A stretch of DNA of 64,000 nucleotides. Source: Paratinospora sagittata. Its lineage: Eukaryota > Streptophyta > Magnoliopsida > Ranunculales > Menispermaceae. This document shows positions 13,477 through 25,088 of this stretch, in pieces. The notes under the pieces were generated by a model that saw only the letters and a program-made list of their open reading frames with translations, made no database searches and was not told the DNA's origin. Where the stretch lies: the NCBI GenBank assembly GCA_035771175.1, contig CM069606.1, positions 33,882,816 to 33,946,815 on the forward strand, given 5' to 3'. Position numbers and translations under genes: made by a program. Every line of letters starts with the position of its first letter. Positions within the stretch are counted from its first letter, which is position 1.

Positions 13477-15563
13477 TAGGTTGGTTTCTCCAGAATTGGG
13501 TATTGACCCCAAGAGGGTGGATGTCCAAGTGTCAGGTTCTGGGCACCCCAAGGTGAAGGAGGTCGTTGGTATTCCTGAACTCGACGACGAAGAACATATA
13601 AATGAAAAGGTAGGTAGTGGCAAAGAGGATGGCGATTTTGATATGGAAGGGGACCGAATCGGTGTTCCGAACCCTTTTGTCTACATCATGGACCACTATT
13701 TGTGCATTCTTACTCGGAAGGAGTTAGAGGACCACAGGAAGAGATGTAAAATCCCTATTGAAGTAGGCTAGTGTCTTCTTGGTCAAAGATGAGTAACCGA
13801 CCTGTCCTCCAAAGGGAGAGGTGGCTATTTATGTTTGCTTTTCCAAAGTGAGCTTTGGCTCCTAATCCAATGTCTTGTTGCCAAGATGTTGAAAGCCCTA
13901 TATATCACCCTTGGCCAAATTATCCCTAACTTTTGGAATGAGTTGGTTGGTACCATACTTCTCTATGAAGCACATGACTTTGGTAGCCCAACCCTTTGGG
14001 ACTTCTGTACTATACACATCATGAAGTGTCATCTTTAGTCTAACCTTATTGAAGGTTGGGATTTTTATTATGCTAGTATTTGTTTTAGTAATAAACCGCT
14101 TATCACTAGGCTGCCCACCACTGGCAAGGGATATAGTTATATATATATACATAAGAAGTGGCGCTTCACTTCGAAGGACAAGGACTGTAGGTCAGGCTGT
14201 ACCCAAACACATGTAAACTTAATTGTATAGTAGTTCTTTCGTCCTTTTTTGCTTTGATTGGTGTTTTTGCTTCACTCTAGCTTTGGATTGCCTTTTTTGT
14301 GTAGTTACATATCGAAAATGGCCTAACTTTGAAGAGGTCGTGAAAACTAAGGCCCCCTACTTTGAAGCATTCCCTGCAACAATAAGAGGGAATTTGACCC
14401 TCCATTCGAGGCTCTTACTTCTGCAATAAGCATGCCTCTTGTTCTTGCTCCCGAGACTTGCTCGTCAAGTCATACCATTCAAACCTGTGGATATTGACAT
14501 CAAGGGTGAGGGCTCGATCCTCAATCAATTTGGGGATCAGGGAGGCTATAGATGGCCTGGGCACTTCATCGTTGTCTCTAAGGAAGTCAAGGAAAATATG
14601 AAGTATCTCATCTTGTATGAGCTTCAAAAGCAATTCCTTTAGTCATTGGTGGAAGTCCGACTTTCTTACTTTTAAGTCTTTGCGTTTTTTGTCTCAATTT
14701 GGTTTCTTATTTTGTTTTGTCTTGGCAATAAGCCCGCCTCAATGTCTGGTATTGGTACGCTTTTATCACTGGGAAGTCCACTATTAACAAGGGGTATATA
14801 TATATATATACACATATATATAGGGAATGGTGCTTCATTCCGGGAGACTGGGACTATAGATCGAGATCGAGTTGTACCCGAACCCATGTTAGCCCTAATT
14901 GTAAACTAGTTTTTTCAGCTTTTTTTGCTTTGATTGGTGTTTTTGTTTCACTTTAACTTCAGGTTGCCTTTTTGTGTAGTCATACATTGAAAATGGCCTA
15001 GCTTTGAAGAGGTCATGGAAACTAAGGCCTCCTACTTTGAAGCATTCCCCATAATAAGAGGGTTTTTTGACGATCTAGTTACCCCTATTACGTTCTATTG
15101 GCTCAGTTTTTCTACTACTAACTACAAAAATTGTGAGTGTTTTTAGCTTGAACCACAGTTTTTCTTCCTTTGCTCTCTCTTCTAATTGTGGATTTTCTAT
15201 TTTAGCAGTCACGGTGATCACCAACAAAGGGAAGGAGCACAGCCAGTGCAACTATGCCAGCCTTGACCTTAGGGCTCTGGAAGCACAGAAAAAGAAGAAG
15301 AAAACCCTTAGTTCCACTTTTGTGTCCGCTCATTCTAGGAGTGTTGGCACTTTCGCAAAGCCAGGGGCCCCGAAGGATCTTTTTGGCATCCCCTCCTCTA
15401 CCCAAACCTAAGAGGGAATTTGACCATCTATCAAAGGCTTTCACCATTAGGCTAAGCACACTTCTTGTTCCTACTCCCAATACTTGTTCATCAAGTCATG
15501 CCATTCAAACCTATGGACATTGACATCAAGAGTGAGGGCTCGATTCTTAATCAATTTGAGGAT
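13477..15563. repeat. Array unit 7 (2087 bp), last and diverged
   Basis: Most diverged unit, with an interrupted AT run at 14131-14149. It ends at GAGGAT (15558-15563). There the sequence no longer jumps to a new unit start but runs on into CATGAAGGC, homologous to the sequence that follows the first internal copy of this segment in every unit. Confidence 0.92.
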
Positions 15564-16530
15564 CATGAAGGCTATTGTTGGCTTATACACTTCATTGTTG
15601 TCTCTAAGGAAGTCGAAGCGAAAATGAGTATCCCATCTTGTTTGAGCATCAGAAAAGGTCTCTTCAGTTATTGGTGAAGGTACAACTTTTCCTTTTTGTG
15701 TCGATTTGGTTTTTTTTTATCTTGGCAGGGAACTCTTCACAATGTTTGGGCGGATGGGGACACCAGCCACAAGATTAACTGTTAAAAAAAATTCCAATTG
15801 ACAAGGCAAAAAAAATTAAGTCTCTTCGCAAGTTGGTGGATGATCAAGCTATGAAGCTCAAGTGTTTTCAGCCTCTGGTATAGGGACTTCATAATACCAA
15901 GGCACACCTGAAGAAGGTAGTTTTCGGCCTTGTGGGCACTATGTGTTGGACTACCAAGCATAACACCCGAGGAACAGAATACCACTCATTAGTTAGAGCT
16001 CGAAAAAATGGAAGCTAGAGCAAAGGAGGATAAGAAGGCAAAGACAAAAGCGGAGGAAGCGACTCTTCGCACTATGGAGTCCTTTAAATCCTCCAACAAA
16101 CTCTAAGAAGATTTGGGAGGCCGAACAGTATGGGACAGCCATGATTAAGAAGGATATTAACAAGTATATACCTGACTTTGACTAGAATAAGTTGATCGAG
16201 CTTGTTGAAGTCAGTGGGAGTGATAATGAAGAGAGTAAGGCCTCATCTTAGGCCCCATTAGGGATTTTTGGTGTTTTTCTTGTTGTCATTTTTCTCTTTT
16301 TTGTTTATTTTGCTTAAGGTCGGTACCTCATCAGTCCATCTATAGTGGGAATCGGATCGTTTTGGTTGTACTGATCTTACTAATGAATGCAATGTTTATT
16401 TTGTCCCACCTTCTAAGTTTCACTAACAAGGGTAAATTTTGTCCCACCTAACACCCTTAGCATTTAATGGAGACATAATCTAGCGTGAGAAGGGTTCATA
16501 ATGACTTAGTATAATGACCTATTCTTTCAT
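15564..16530 (+). other. Right flank of the array with decayed coding-like sequence
   Basis: The first ~180 bases are related to the part of the repeat unit around 1970-2160. From about 16000 the plus strand shows a short charged, coiled-coil-like stretch rich in Lys, Glu and Ala, then a segment reading roughly KYIPDFD and an acidic tail, all broken by stops. This resembles the end of a decayed retroelement gag-like reading frame, but I cannot assign a family. The rest holds no recognisable gene. Confidence 0.3.
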
Positions 16531-16779
16531 GATGGTGTTGTCCCCAATATGTCCAAGAGGGGGGTGAATTGGATACTTAGCAGATTTTAACGTTTCTTTT
16601 AAATGTAAGAAATATTGAAAGCAGATTAAATAGAGTATATCAAATAAACACAATGAAAGTAAAAGAGACAGTACAAACAGGATTTATAGTGGTTCGACCT
16701 TGCCTACATCCATTACCTGACCTCCTCAGTTAGGATTTTTCCAAGCTCCACTAAGGATCTTCTTACGGGTGAAGACCAA

Positions 16780-16925
16780 ACCAGTACACTTTCTCAACTT
16801 ACAGGTGTGAGAAGAACCGTTATACTTTCTCAACTTACGAGTGTGAGTAGAAACCTTTTCTCAACTTTCAGGTGTAAGAAAAACATTTTCTTAGCTTTCG
16901 GGTGTGAGAAGAACCGTTACAACGT
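16780..16925. repeat. Short tandem repeats in the R/U5 part of the copia LTR
   Basis: About four diverged units built around CTTTCTCAACTTACAGGTGT and GAGAAGAACCGTTA, each roughly 35-45 bp. They lie downstream of the promoter on the transcribed (minus) strand, so they would be in the RNA leader. Confidence 0.65.
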
Positions 16926-17539
16926 TAAGCAACACTTGTTCTATCCCAGTGACTAACCAGTCACTAATATCTGAATACAAGATGAGATATGATTTCCTTT
17001 ACTTAGAATCAAAGTAATACTTACAAAGCTTTGGATTGAACCTTCTGTTACCACAGATTCAGCAAAATATGTATGATGAAGTTCAGCTGAAAACTGGTTC
17101 AAAAAACTTTTGTCTTCTTCAATGAATTTTTGAAATGATATAGATGAAGATCAATTAATCCAGAAGACTTAATGTATTTCAAAAGGTCGTGAGTTCCTAA
17201 GCAGAGAGTAAAAGACTAACTTCCAAAAGTTTTTGCACAAGTGAAAACTGTTAATACGTTTTGAATGGATTTTAGTTTTCGTATTGATAGATCGATGATT
17301 GTTTATCTGCTCTAAGGAAGCATATATATAGAAATAACAGTGGCGCAATGGACTTGGTGATTTTGGCGCACAAAGTCATTTCAAAAACAACGAATACATT
17401 TTTTCCAGAAACAGATCGATTCAGCTCTATGCAATTTACGGCTATAGCACCTGAATCTCCTGATCTTTTACAAAAAAGGAATGTTCTAATAAAGTATTAT
17501 AACGTTCTAAAAAGATTCAAAAAGTTCTGAAAAGTTTTG

Positions 17540-18080
17540 CACAGTTCTGAAAAAGTAACCTGAAAAAGTTTTAGTTTCAGAACAGTGACAATGTTGAATT
17601 AGCGTCCTGATTGGTTAATCATTTTCCTGATGCATAATCTCAACTTTTTCATTTTGTTCCTTGAGGGCGCTCATGAACCATTAGCTTCATGTTGATCTGT
17701 AAAGTGAGGGCGCTACTTACTCGTAAGCTGCCTAACTTACTTTTTCGATTAAAATGACTAAACTTCGTGAGGGCACTAATCCACAATTAGCATCCTGCCT
17801 TGCTTTAAAATATTTAAAGTCAAGAGGGTGCTACTAACGAGTAAGCATCCTGATATTTAAAAACAATTTAAAACAATGAAAATAATCAGCGAGCTGATTC
17901 TGAATCAGCGTCCTGACAGATTCATAAGTTGGCTTAAATGAGGCCGCTACTTATGAAGTGACTGTCCTAATGAATAAGTATAATTCAACCTTGAACATTA
18001 TCAGCGTCCCGACTCACCAAGTCCCGGAGGGCGCTGCTAAGACATTAGCGTCCTGATAAGACGTATTAGCGTCCTGATGC
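17540..18080. repeat. Cluster of short imperfect hairpins in U3 (GAGGGCGCT / AGCGTCCTG)
   Basis: Repeated pairs of GAGGGCGCT and AGCGTCCTG (with variants such as AGCATCCTG), separated by variable 10-35 base loops. The two arms pair over about eight positions including one G-T wobble. They lie upstream of the TATA-like stretch in the LTR. The other LTR copy repeats the pattern at 20550-21110. Confidence 0.7.
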
Positions 18081-18339
18081 ACACTTAAAAATAGTTTTGA
18101 TTTTTCATTTAAAACTCAATAAATATGATTAAATTCTCAGTATTTTTGAATCAAATCAAACATAGAAAATTCAATGCAAATGACCGAAAATCAACTCGAC
18201 TAAATCATGCAGTCATGCATATTGCTGAATCATATGATAGTGAAGATTCTACCACATAAACACAATCTAATAATACAATTATATATATCTTCAGATCATG
18301 GACTTCAGATAGATCTAAAGAGATATATAATTGTACATG

Positions 18340-20338
18340 ATCCCATAAGAAGTGATGTCTTATTTGAATATGTTTAGTTCGGGAGTGCAGTACAGGATTT
18401 TTAGATATGTTAATAGCACTTGTATTGTCACACAAAATTTTAGCACATTGAACAAATATTTGATAATCCTGAAGTTGTTGTTTCATGTATAGAACCTGAG
18501 AACAGCAACTTCCAGCTGTAACATATTCTGTTTCAGCTGTGGATAATGCCACTGAGTGTTGCTTCTTGCAAAATCAAGAAATTAAAGAATTTCCAAGAAA
18601 GTGACAAAATTCGGAGGTACCTCTCCTGTCAGTTAGACTACCGGTATAGTCAGAGTTTACATAACTTTTCAGATCAAAGGTAGTACCTTTGGAATACCAA
18701 ATCCCTAAGTTTTTTGTGCCATTAATGTATCTAAATATTTGTTTAACACAGTTTAAGTAGGATTATTTAGGTTCTAATTGAAATCTTGTACAAAGACAGA
18801 CATTGAACATAATGTCAAGTCTACTTGTCATTAAGTACAGCAGACTTCCAATCATACTTTTATAAAGTTTAGAATCAATCGTTTTCCCTTTTTCATCCTT
18901 ATCTAATTTGATTGCAGAGTTACAAGGAGTATCAATTGATTTCAAATTATTCATTTGAAACTTTTTAACCATTTCCTTAGCATACTTTGATTGGCTTATG
19001 AAGGTGCCTTTTGGCATTTGCTTAATTTGCAAGCTGAGAAAGTATGTAAGTTCTCTCATCATACTTATTTCAAATTCCTTTAGCATTAATTTTGAAAACT
19101 CATCACACAACTCTTTGTTTGATGCACCAAAAATGATATCGTCCACATATATTTGAACAATAAGCACATTATCATTATGGTGTTTGATAAACAAAGTTGG
19201 ATCAAGCTTTCCTTTTTGAAACTTATGATCTAAAATAAACGAACTCAGTCGATCATACCAAGCTCTCAGAGCTTGTCTTAATGCATATAAGGCTTTGTGG
19301 AGTTTGAACACATAATTCGGGTCTTGAGCATCCTCAAACCCTGGAGGTTGTTCCACATATACCCCTTCATTGATGTATCCATTTAGAAAAACACTATTTA
19401 CATCCATTTGGTATAAGGGAAAATCCTTGTAACAAGCATAGTCAAGTAGTATCCTTCTTGCCTCTAATCTTGCTACTAGGGCAAAGGCTTCTTCGAAGAC
19501 TATGCCTTTTTCTTGGTTGTACCCTTGTTCAACCAATCTAGCCTTATTTCAGACAATCTAACTTTGTTCATTCTTTTTGTTTATAAATATCCATTTGGTT
19601 TCTATAACAAATTGATGAAATGGTCTAGGAACTAATTCCCATACTTTGTTTCGTACAAAGTGTCCTAGCTCTTCTTTCATAGCAAGAATCCAGTTTTCAT
19701 CTTTCAATGCATCTTCCACTTTAATTGGTTCAAATTGCGATACAAAAGTAACAAGTTCTTGATCTCTTTGAATTGAAGCTCTAGTGGATACACCCTTTTG
19801 TGGATCTTCTAAAATTTGAGCTTTGGAAAGACCTTGAAGCAATCTAGAGTTTTTAGATGTTTCTAAAGGCATTTCAGTCTCAAGATCTATGATCTTAGTT
19901 ATCTTGGGTTCATCATCATCAAAGTTTAATTGTTTAAATTCATCCTCAAGACTTTTCTTACTTTCACTTTCATCAAAATTTACATGAATTGATTCTTCTA
20001 CAGTTTGATTGTATTTGTTGAAAACTCTATAAGCTCCACTGTGAGAAGAATATCCTAAGAATATTCTTATATCATATTTAGGTTCAAACTTGTCTAGATT
20101 GTCCTTATCATTAAAGATAAAACATTTGTATCTGAATACTCGGAAGTAACTGATGTTGGGTGCTCTACCCTTCCATAGTTCATATAGAGTTTTATTCAAA
20201 TCTTTTTTAATTAGGATTTCGTTCATTACATAGCAGGTTGTGTTAATAGCTTCTCCCCAAAAATGGTTTGTAGTGTTATACTCATTAAGCATTGTTCTAT
20301 ACATTTTCTACAGCGTTCTATTCTTTCTTTCAACTACA
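18340..20338 (-). pseudogene. Copia pol remnant: integrase C-terminus, reverse transcriptase, RNase H
   Basis: On the minus strand the coding remnant begins at about 20338 inside integrase (VVERKNRTL, then an in-frame stop). The integrase C-terminal part lies at 20304-19558, with the motif NHFWGEA and the FLGYS motif. RT follows at 19536-18763: it keeps YVDD within VQIYVDDIIFGAS, DVNSVFLNG and GSLLYL. RNase H lies at about 18552-18340, with STAETEYV and the DNTSAI segment, and is cut off just after DHVQ, before the normal end of the domain. Several in-frame stops separate the pieces, for example between 18763 and 18552. The protein would have copied the element RNA in virus-like particles and inserted the DNA. 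It cannot be functional now. Confidence 0.88.
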
Positions 20339-21516
20339 TCATTTCAAAAACAACGAATAAATTCTTTCCAGAAACAGATCAATTCAGTTCTGTGCAATTT
20401 ACGGCGATAGCACCTGAATCTTCTGATCTTTCAAGAAAGAGGAATGTTCTGATAAGTATTAGAACGTTCTGAAAATAATCAAAAAGTTTTGAAAAGTTTT
20501 ACACAATTCTGAAAAAGTAATTTGAAAAAGTGTAAGTATTAGAACAGTAACAGTGTTGAATTAGCGTCCTTATTGGTTAATCAGTGTCGTGACGCTTAAT
20601 ATCAACTTTTTCGTTTTGTTTCTTGAGGGCGCTCATGAACCGTAAGCTTCCTGTTGAACTGTGAAGTGAGGGTGCTACTTACTCGTAAGCGTCTTAACTT
20701 ACTTTGTCGATTAAAACGACTAAACTCCGTGAGGACACTAAACCACAATTAGTGTTCTGCCTTGTTTTAAGATATTTAAAGTCACGAGGGCACTACTAAC
20801 GAGTAAGCGTCCTGATATTTAAAAACAATTTAAAACAATAAAAACAATTAGCGAGCTTATTCTGAATCAGCGTCGTGATAGATTCACAGGTTGGTTTAAA
20901 TGAGGCCGCTACTTATAAAGTGAGCTTCCTGATGAATAAGTATAATTCAACTTTGAACGTTATCAGCGTCCTGACTCACCAAATCCGGGAGGAGACATTA
21001 GCGTCCTGATGAATAAGTATAATTCAACCTTGAACATTATCAGCGTCTTGACTCACCAAATCTAGGAGGAGACATTAGCGTCCTGATAAGACGTATTAGC
21101 GTCCTGATGCACACTTAAAAACAATTTTGATATTTCATTTAAAACTCGATAAATACGATTAAATTCTCGGTATTTTCGGATCAAATCAAACATAGAGAAT
21201 TCAATGCAAATGATCGAAAAGCAACTCGACTAAATCATGCATTCATGCATATTGCTGAATCATATGATAGTGAAGATTCTACAACCTAAACACAATCTAA
21301 TCATACAATTATATATATCTTCAAGTGATCATGGTCTTTAAATAGATCTTGATAATACGTCCACCATGCATCATTGATTCTTCGAAACCTTCAAATAGGA
21401 TTAGATATGCCATGTATGCATTATTATCATAAACAAAATGTGGTTTGTAATCATCAAAATATCTTTCACATAAGGGACATACTCTTGTAAGGGACATAAG
21501 GATAATTGGTTCAACA
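20339..21516 (-). repeat. 5' LTR remnant of the copia element (3' ~840 bp missing)
   Basis: Reads on the minus strand from TGTTGAACCAATT through a TTTTGATGATTAC segment typical of SIRE-like LTR starts. The homology to the 3' LTR stops at 20339, where integrase coding sequence begins. The promoter and U5 end are missing. The minus-strand ORF at 21321-21575 is only this LTR start read as protein. Confidence 0.8.
20550..21110. repeat. Second copy of the GAGGGCGCT / AGCGTCCTG hairpin cluster
   Basis: Homologous to 17540-18080 but with its own substitutions and a local duplication: AGGAGACATTAGCGTCCTGA occurs twice, near 20990 and 21065. The paired-arm layout is kept. Confidence 0.65.
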
Positions 21517-21521
21517 GATGG

Positions 21522-22949
21522 CAAGTGCCATATAGGTGTCGTACTTGTTTTTCTTTTCTTAACTTCAAAAGTCATGATTGCCTAGTAGTACGAGCATTAG
21601 TTCTGCCTTCCATGTGCTGGTCTCGATGGTTTATCGAGTTGTGTCAGATACCAACTTTATGTAGCACAAGGCGTTCTTGATGTTCTCGCATCATTCTTTG
21701 TTTCTTCACTCAAATTTATTTTTGTAAGTGGCTTCTATTTTCATCTGTGTCTAGGTTGTATTATTAACCTCTTCTGCTATGAGAACCATTTTTTTCCCAA
21801 ACAATATGCATGTAATCGCACAAGTACCCCATATAAAGAAAGTAAAGTGCATACCAAGATAGCATGGTTTATAACAAAATATGTTTCATTTAAAAACCTG
21901 TCATGTATCAACTCAAGCCCTATAGCCTTGTGAAGGATTAAGCAGCCATACCGAAACCATGCCAAAACTCAGCAGGTAGCTCACACATAATACTATGGTT
22001 ATGAATTTTAATGATACAAACCATGACCTAATCTTAAGCGATTCCCTCAAATGATTGATAAATGGCTTGGAAAATCTTGTACCCCTGCTTAGGTTCATCA
22101 ACTAGACCTGAGTTATGATCCTAACTCAACGAACAACTCGCACATAATACTATCGGTATCAATTTTACAACCCAATTCATTTAGGACATCATTCCATCAT
22201 TGGTTCATTCTAAAACATAAAAGCCAAACATTTAAAGCATTTGTCACATTTTAAACATGTATATACTTCATATATTAAATGTAACAACCACAAATCATGA
22301 TGTTAATTAAACATGTTCCTAATATTATGATACGTGTTGAGAAGACGAAAATCTATCCACAATAATGCATACAAGTCGCTTAATCCCTTTCTTACAAGCC
22401 TTTAGGAACTATTCCAATGTGTTCTCACCTTGCAAGTTCAAAAAAAAAATATCACTCTTAGCATATACTCCTTCATTTTTTTTCTCATTATTACTCTAGA
22501 AATGGAGCACAAGGCCCATTTATACCACTTTAAGGGTTTTATCCCCAAAACCCAAGGTTGCGACATCCTACAACTAAGTAACATAGAGATTATCTTGTAT
22601 TTTCAAGCCTCAAGGCCATGTGTGGAGGTGGTTTATAGATTGAATAAACCAAGAAATCCTCTTGGAATCCTTACTAAGTCAAACCCTAACTCACAATCTC
22701 AATTTAGGGTTTTTGAAGAGAGATGGAGAGTTAGGGATTCAAAAAAAATTACCTTTGAGGGGTTGAATTGACGCTAGGTAATTCCAATCTAATATTTGGA
22801 GTAGTCTAGGCAGGGCGTCAACTTCTATTTCACCCCAAACCTTAAGTGCCCTTTGTGAGGCATGATTATTAAATATACAAAGTCTCTTACTGAAAACTCT
22901 AAGGCCTTCATCTTCAATCAACAAACTATTTTATCTATCTTGAGTTGTT
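21522..22949. other. Intergenic stretch, no gene recognised
   Basis: AT-rich. Two related segments around CACATAATACTAT (about 21984 and 22142) suggest an old internal duplication. The longest ORF (22430-22771, plus) has no domain I recognise and reads like translated LTR or intergenic DNA. The purine-rich stretch near 22720-22760 could belong to an old LTR element, but no ends are visible. Confidence 0.3.
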
Positions 22950-23539
22950 TGTTGATGTAACGACTCTCACCCGATTTTGTTTTGATGATTATAAACAACA
23001 TTCGTTGTGATCACTAATGTCTTCGACTTAGTTGTTTCAGTGCTAACTAGCTATATCAGATGGATTCAAGAGCTTCAAGTCTGTAATCTTTTGTCTAGAA
23101 TCTTAGTGTTGTAGAGTAATCTTTTACTTGTTTCAACCATAGTATGTTTTGCATCTTTTCTAAATCATGCATACATTATTATTTCTCATGCATATAGGAT
23201 ATTAGATATTCATGCATGTATACTACTATCATATTGATCATACATGCACGTATATTATCATGTTTATCATGCAATCATATAGCTCAGGTTGATTTTCATG
23301 CATATCTATATTATTGTTAATCATGCACTCATGTTACCAACTTTGCATGGATTTCATCGATTTACGTGTGTTGTACCGTATGCCTTGGTCATCTTGTTTT
23401 ATTTGTATTAATCGATTATTTTACGCGTGGTTTATCTTCGCTCATTATGTTTTAATCATATTTAAAATGTTTTCAAAGTTGGTTTATGTGTATCAATATG
23501 CTTTAAACTTGTTTTAATCGAAAAATCAAGGTTTTGTCA

Positions 23540-23870
23540 CTTTGGACTCCAAGGAACGCGTGCTCCTGTGTTTTTTGTCCTGAAACCTAGATTTTCTGAT
23601 CAAGGTTTAAGGAACGTGCTCCTGTGTTTCTGTCCCGAAACCCAGATTTTCAGATCAGGGTTTAAGGAACGCGCTCCTCTTACTAAGAACGAGCTCCCGT
23701 AGAAAAAGGCAAAAGAGGAATTTCCATAAAAACCGTGTTTCTAATTGAAGAATCTCGCTCCTATATCCAACAACCAAATGAAGGAACCCGCTCCCGCATT
23801 TGAGGGAAATTTGAAACTTTTCAAATTTCAAAGCAAAAATGCATTCCTCATCTAAGGAACGCGTTCATTT
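23540..23870. repeat. Cluster of GGAACGCGCTCC-like imperfect palindromes in U3
   Basis: AAGGAACGCGCTCCTGTG and variants recur about six or seven times just upstream of the TATA box, with a ~60-bp block (CTGAAACC...GATCA.GGTTTAAGG) duplicated. Each core is nearly self-complementary. The position and hairpin-like design match the GAGGGCGCT clusters of the two related LTR families, although the sequence differs. Confidence 0.6.
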
Positions 23871-23890
23871 ACCTCGGGCAGGTATTTTTC

Positions 23891-23898
23891 TATAAATA
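23891..23898 (+). promoter_or_regulatory. TATA box of the solo LTR
   Basis: TATAAATA preceded by the palindrome cluster and followed by a CT-containing leader. Its place in the middle of the LTR fits the U3/R border. Confidence 0.55.
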
Positions 23899-24715
23899 CC
23901 ACACTTTGCTCATTTGAGAGCAACTTTTGCAAAAACTTAGAATTTGTGCCTACGAATTGTTCTCCTCATTTTCAGCCAAAAGATAAGTTCCAAATCCGTT
24001 TTAAACAAATCATTTACGCAAAAGTTCATCATTCAAATTTTCTTCAATCCTTTCTTTCAAATATTTCTTTAAACCTATTTCACTATCTTTGAACATCTTT
24101 GAGAAAGTTATTTGAAGTTGATCAAGTGCTCTTCAAGAGTCTTCACTACACATCTTTGATCTTGATCATCATAGTTGATGCATTTTCTCATCTCTATCAC
24201 ATTTAAGGAATCTCTGAGCTTTAACCTTAACCATTGTTGGGTAAACTCTTTATGCTATATTGTTATCATCTTGATTCGATTTGATGTGCAAATGTTTAAA
24301 AACATTGAAATCATACTTGTACTTTGATTTATTATCATTTTGATTGTGGTTTCATGTGCTTGTGTCTATATCGATTCTTGTGCTCATTCAATTTTATTTG
24401 AATCGATATTTTGATCATTTGTGCGTATTGATTCTTATGCTTCATATATCATCTTTAGAATCAATATTTGAACATACATCTGCATATTCGATTCTTGAAC
24501 TTGTCTTATCATTATTTTGAATTGATTGCATGTATTTGTGAACAACTATTTCAACATTGCACTTCACTTAATATATTGTGGTTGGAATAGTAGAGATTGT
24601 TCATTTCAAGGTTGTATGCTAAAATTGTAAGACAGCTCCTAAAACTTGTCTAAATATCATTTGTAACCTTGATGTGTTGTTGACTTGTTAGTCAACCGAG
24701 ATTATACCTTTCTTT

Positions 24716-24860
24716 ATACGGCTTCTAATCACGCCCATAAGTTGGTTAGTATACGGCTTTTAGTCACGCTTGCAAGTTAGTTAGGTTCACGGCTTCTAGT
24801 TACGCCCGCAAGTTAACTAGATTGTACGGCTTCTAGTCACGCTCGTAAATTGACTAGACT
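24716..24860. repeat. Short tandem repeats in R/U5 of the solo LTR
   Basis: Four diverged ~38-42-bp units with the core ACGGCTTCTAGTCACGC followed by a CGCAAGTTGACTAG-like end. Confidence 0.7.
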
Positions 24861-25088
24861 TAGTGAATTTAGAAAATCTTGATCGTGGGCAATCAGGTAG
24901 TGGAGTAGGTTCTAGGGGAACCGAACCACTATAAATTATTATATCCATTTGTTTACTTTTCCTGCACTTTATTGCTTTGCTTGTTACATATACTACGCAC
25001 ATATATTATTTGATTATTTAACCGAAAGATAACGCCCAAATCTATCACGTCCAATTTACCCCTCTCTTAGACGGTAAGACGGCCAACA

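Larger units (their letters stand above)
881..15563. repeat. Tandem array of seven ~2.1-kb units
   Basis: Seven head-to-tail units of 2106, 2098, 2100, 2106, 2110, 2076 and 2087 bp fill the stretch without spacers. Each starts with TAGGTTGGTTTCTCC and ends with CAATTTGAGGAT. Units 2 to 5 are nearly identical. The outer parts (start of unit 1, second half of unit 6, unit 7) are more diverged, which is the usual pattern when unequal crossing-over homogenises the middle of an array. Much of the length difference comes from an (AT)n run at about unit position 650. Small ORFs recur in every unit only because the DNA is repeated. I do not recognise a protein family in them. The right flank continues sequence related to the interior of the unit, so the array grew inside a locus that was already partly duplicated. 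Confidence 0.95.
16536..18330 (-). repeat. 3' LTR of the copia element (first ~180 bp missing)
   Basis: 17376-18330 is homologous to 20339-21335, and 16536-17375 is the part lost from the other LTR. Read on the minus strand it ends with a C-rich stretch and GGACAACA, typical of this copia group. A TATATATA stretch at about 17322-17330 is the likely promoter. Upstream of it on the minus strand lies a cluster of short imperfect hairpins (17540-18080), and downstream a short tandem repeat (16780-16925). Confidence 0.8.
16536..21516 (-). mobile_element. Internally deleted Ty1/copia element (SIRE-like), minus strand
   Basis: The element begins TGTTGTCCCC (16536) and ends TTCAACA (21516). It is flanked by a perfect 5-bp target-site duplication, GATGG at 16531-16535 and 21517-21521. 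Read on the minus strand it has a 5' LTR missing its end (21516 to 20339), part of integrase, RT and most of RNase H (20338 to ~18340), then a 3' LTR missing its beginning (~18330 to 16536). From the two partial LTRs a full LTR would be about 2.0 kb. Gag, protease, primer site, N-terminal integrase and polypurine tract are gone. The intact TSD shows that the deletions happened after insertion. The LTR ends and the decayed primary structure fit the SIRE/Maximus group. Confidence 0.85.
22950..25088 (+). mobile_element. Solo LTR of a SIRE-like Ty1/copia element
   Basis: Begins TGTTGATGTAACG and ends GGCCAACA. The flanks TTGTT (22945-22949) and TTGTC (25089-25093) are a probable target-site duplication with one change. 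No coding sequence remains, so the element probably recombined to a single LTR. Inside are the TTTTGATGATTA motif near the start, a cluster of GGAACGCGCTCC-type imperfect palindromes (23540-23870), a TATA box (23891-23898), short tandem repeats in the transcribed part (24716-24860), and a segment AACCGAACCACTATAAA close to one in the LTR at 27974-30038. Confidence 0.75.

Noticed and set aside
801..15677. Dozens of small ORFs (60-124 codons) repeated in each array unit on both strands
   Set aside because: They recur because the DNA repeats. The 124-codon ORF is made across the unit junction from two unrelated halves, and no domain or codon pattern supports a protein.
17540..21110. CRISPR-like spaced short repeats
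   Set aside because: Spacing and arms vary, they pair as hairpins, and they lie in plant retrotransposon LTRs.
21321..21575. 84-codon minus-strand ORF with a plausible-looking protein
   Set aside because: It overlaps the start of the copia 5' LTR and crosses its end at 21516, so it is LTR sequence read as protein.
22430..22771. 113-codon plus-strand ORF
   Set aside because: No recognisable domain, mixed composition, and AT-rich repeat-like surroundings.
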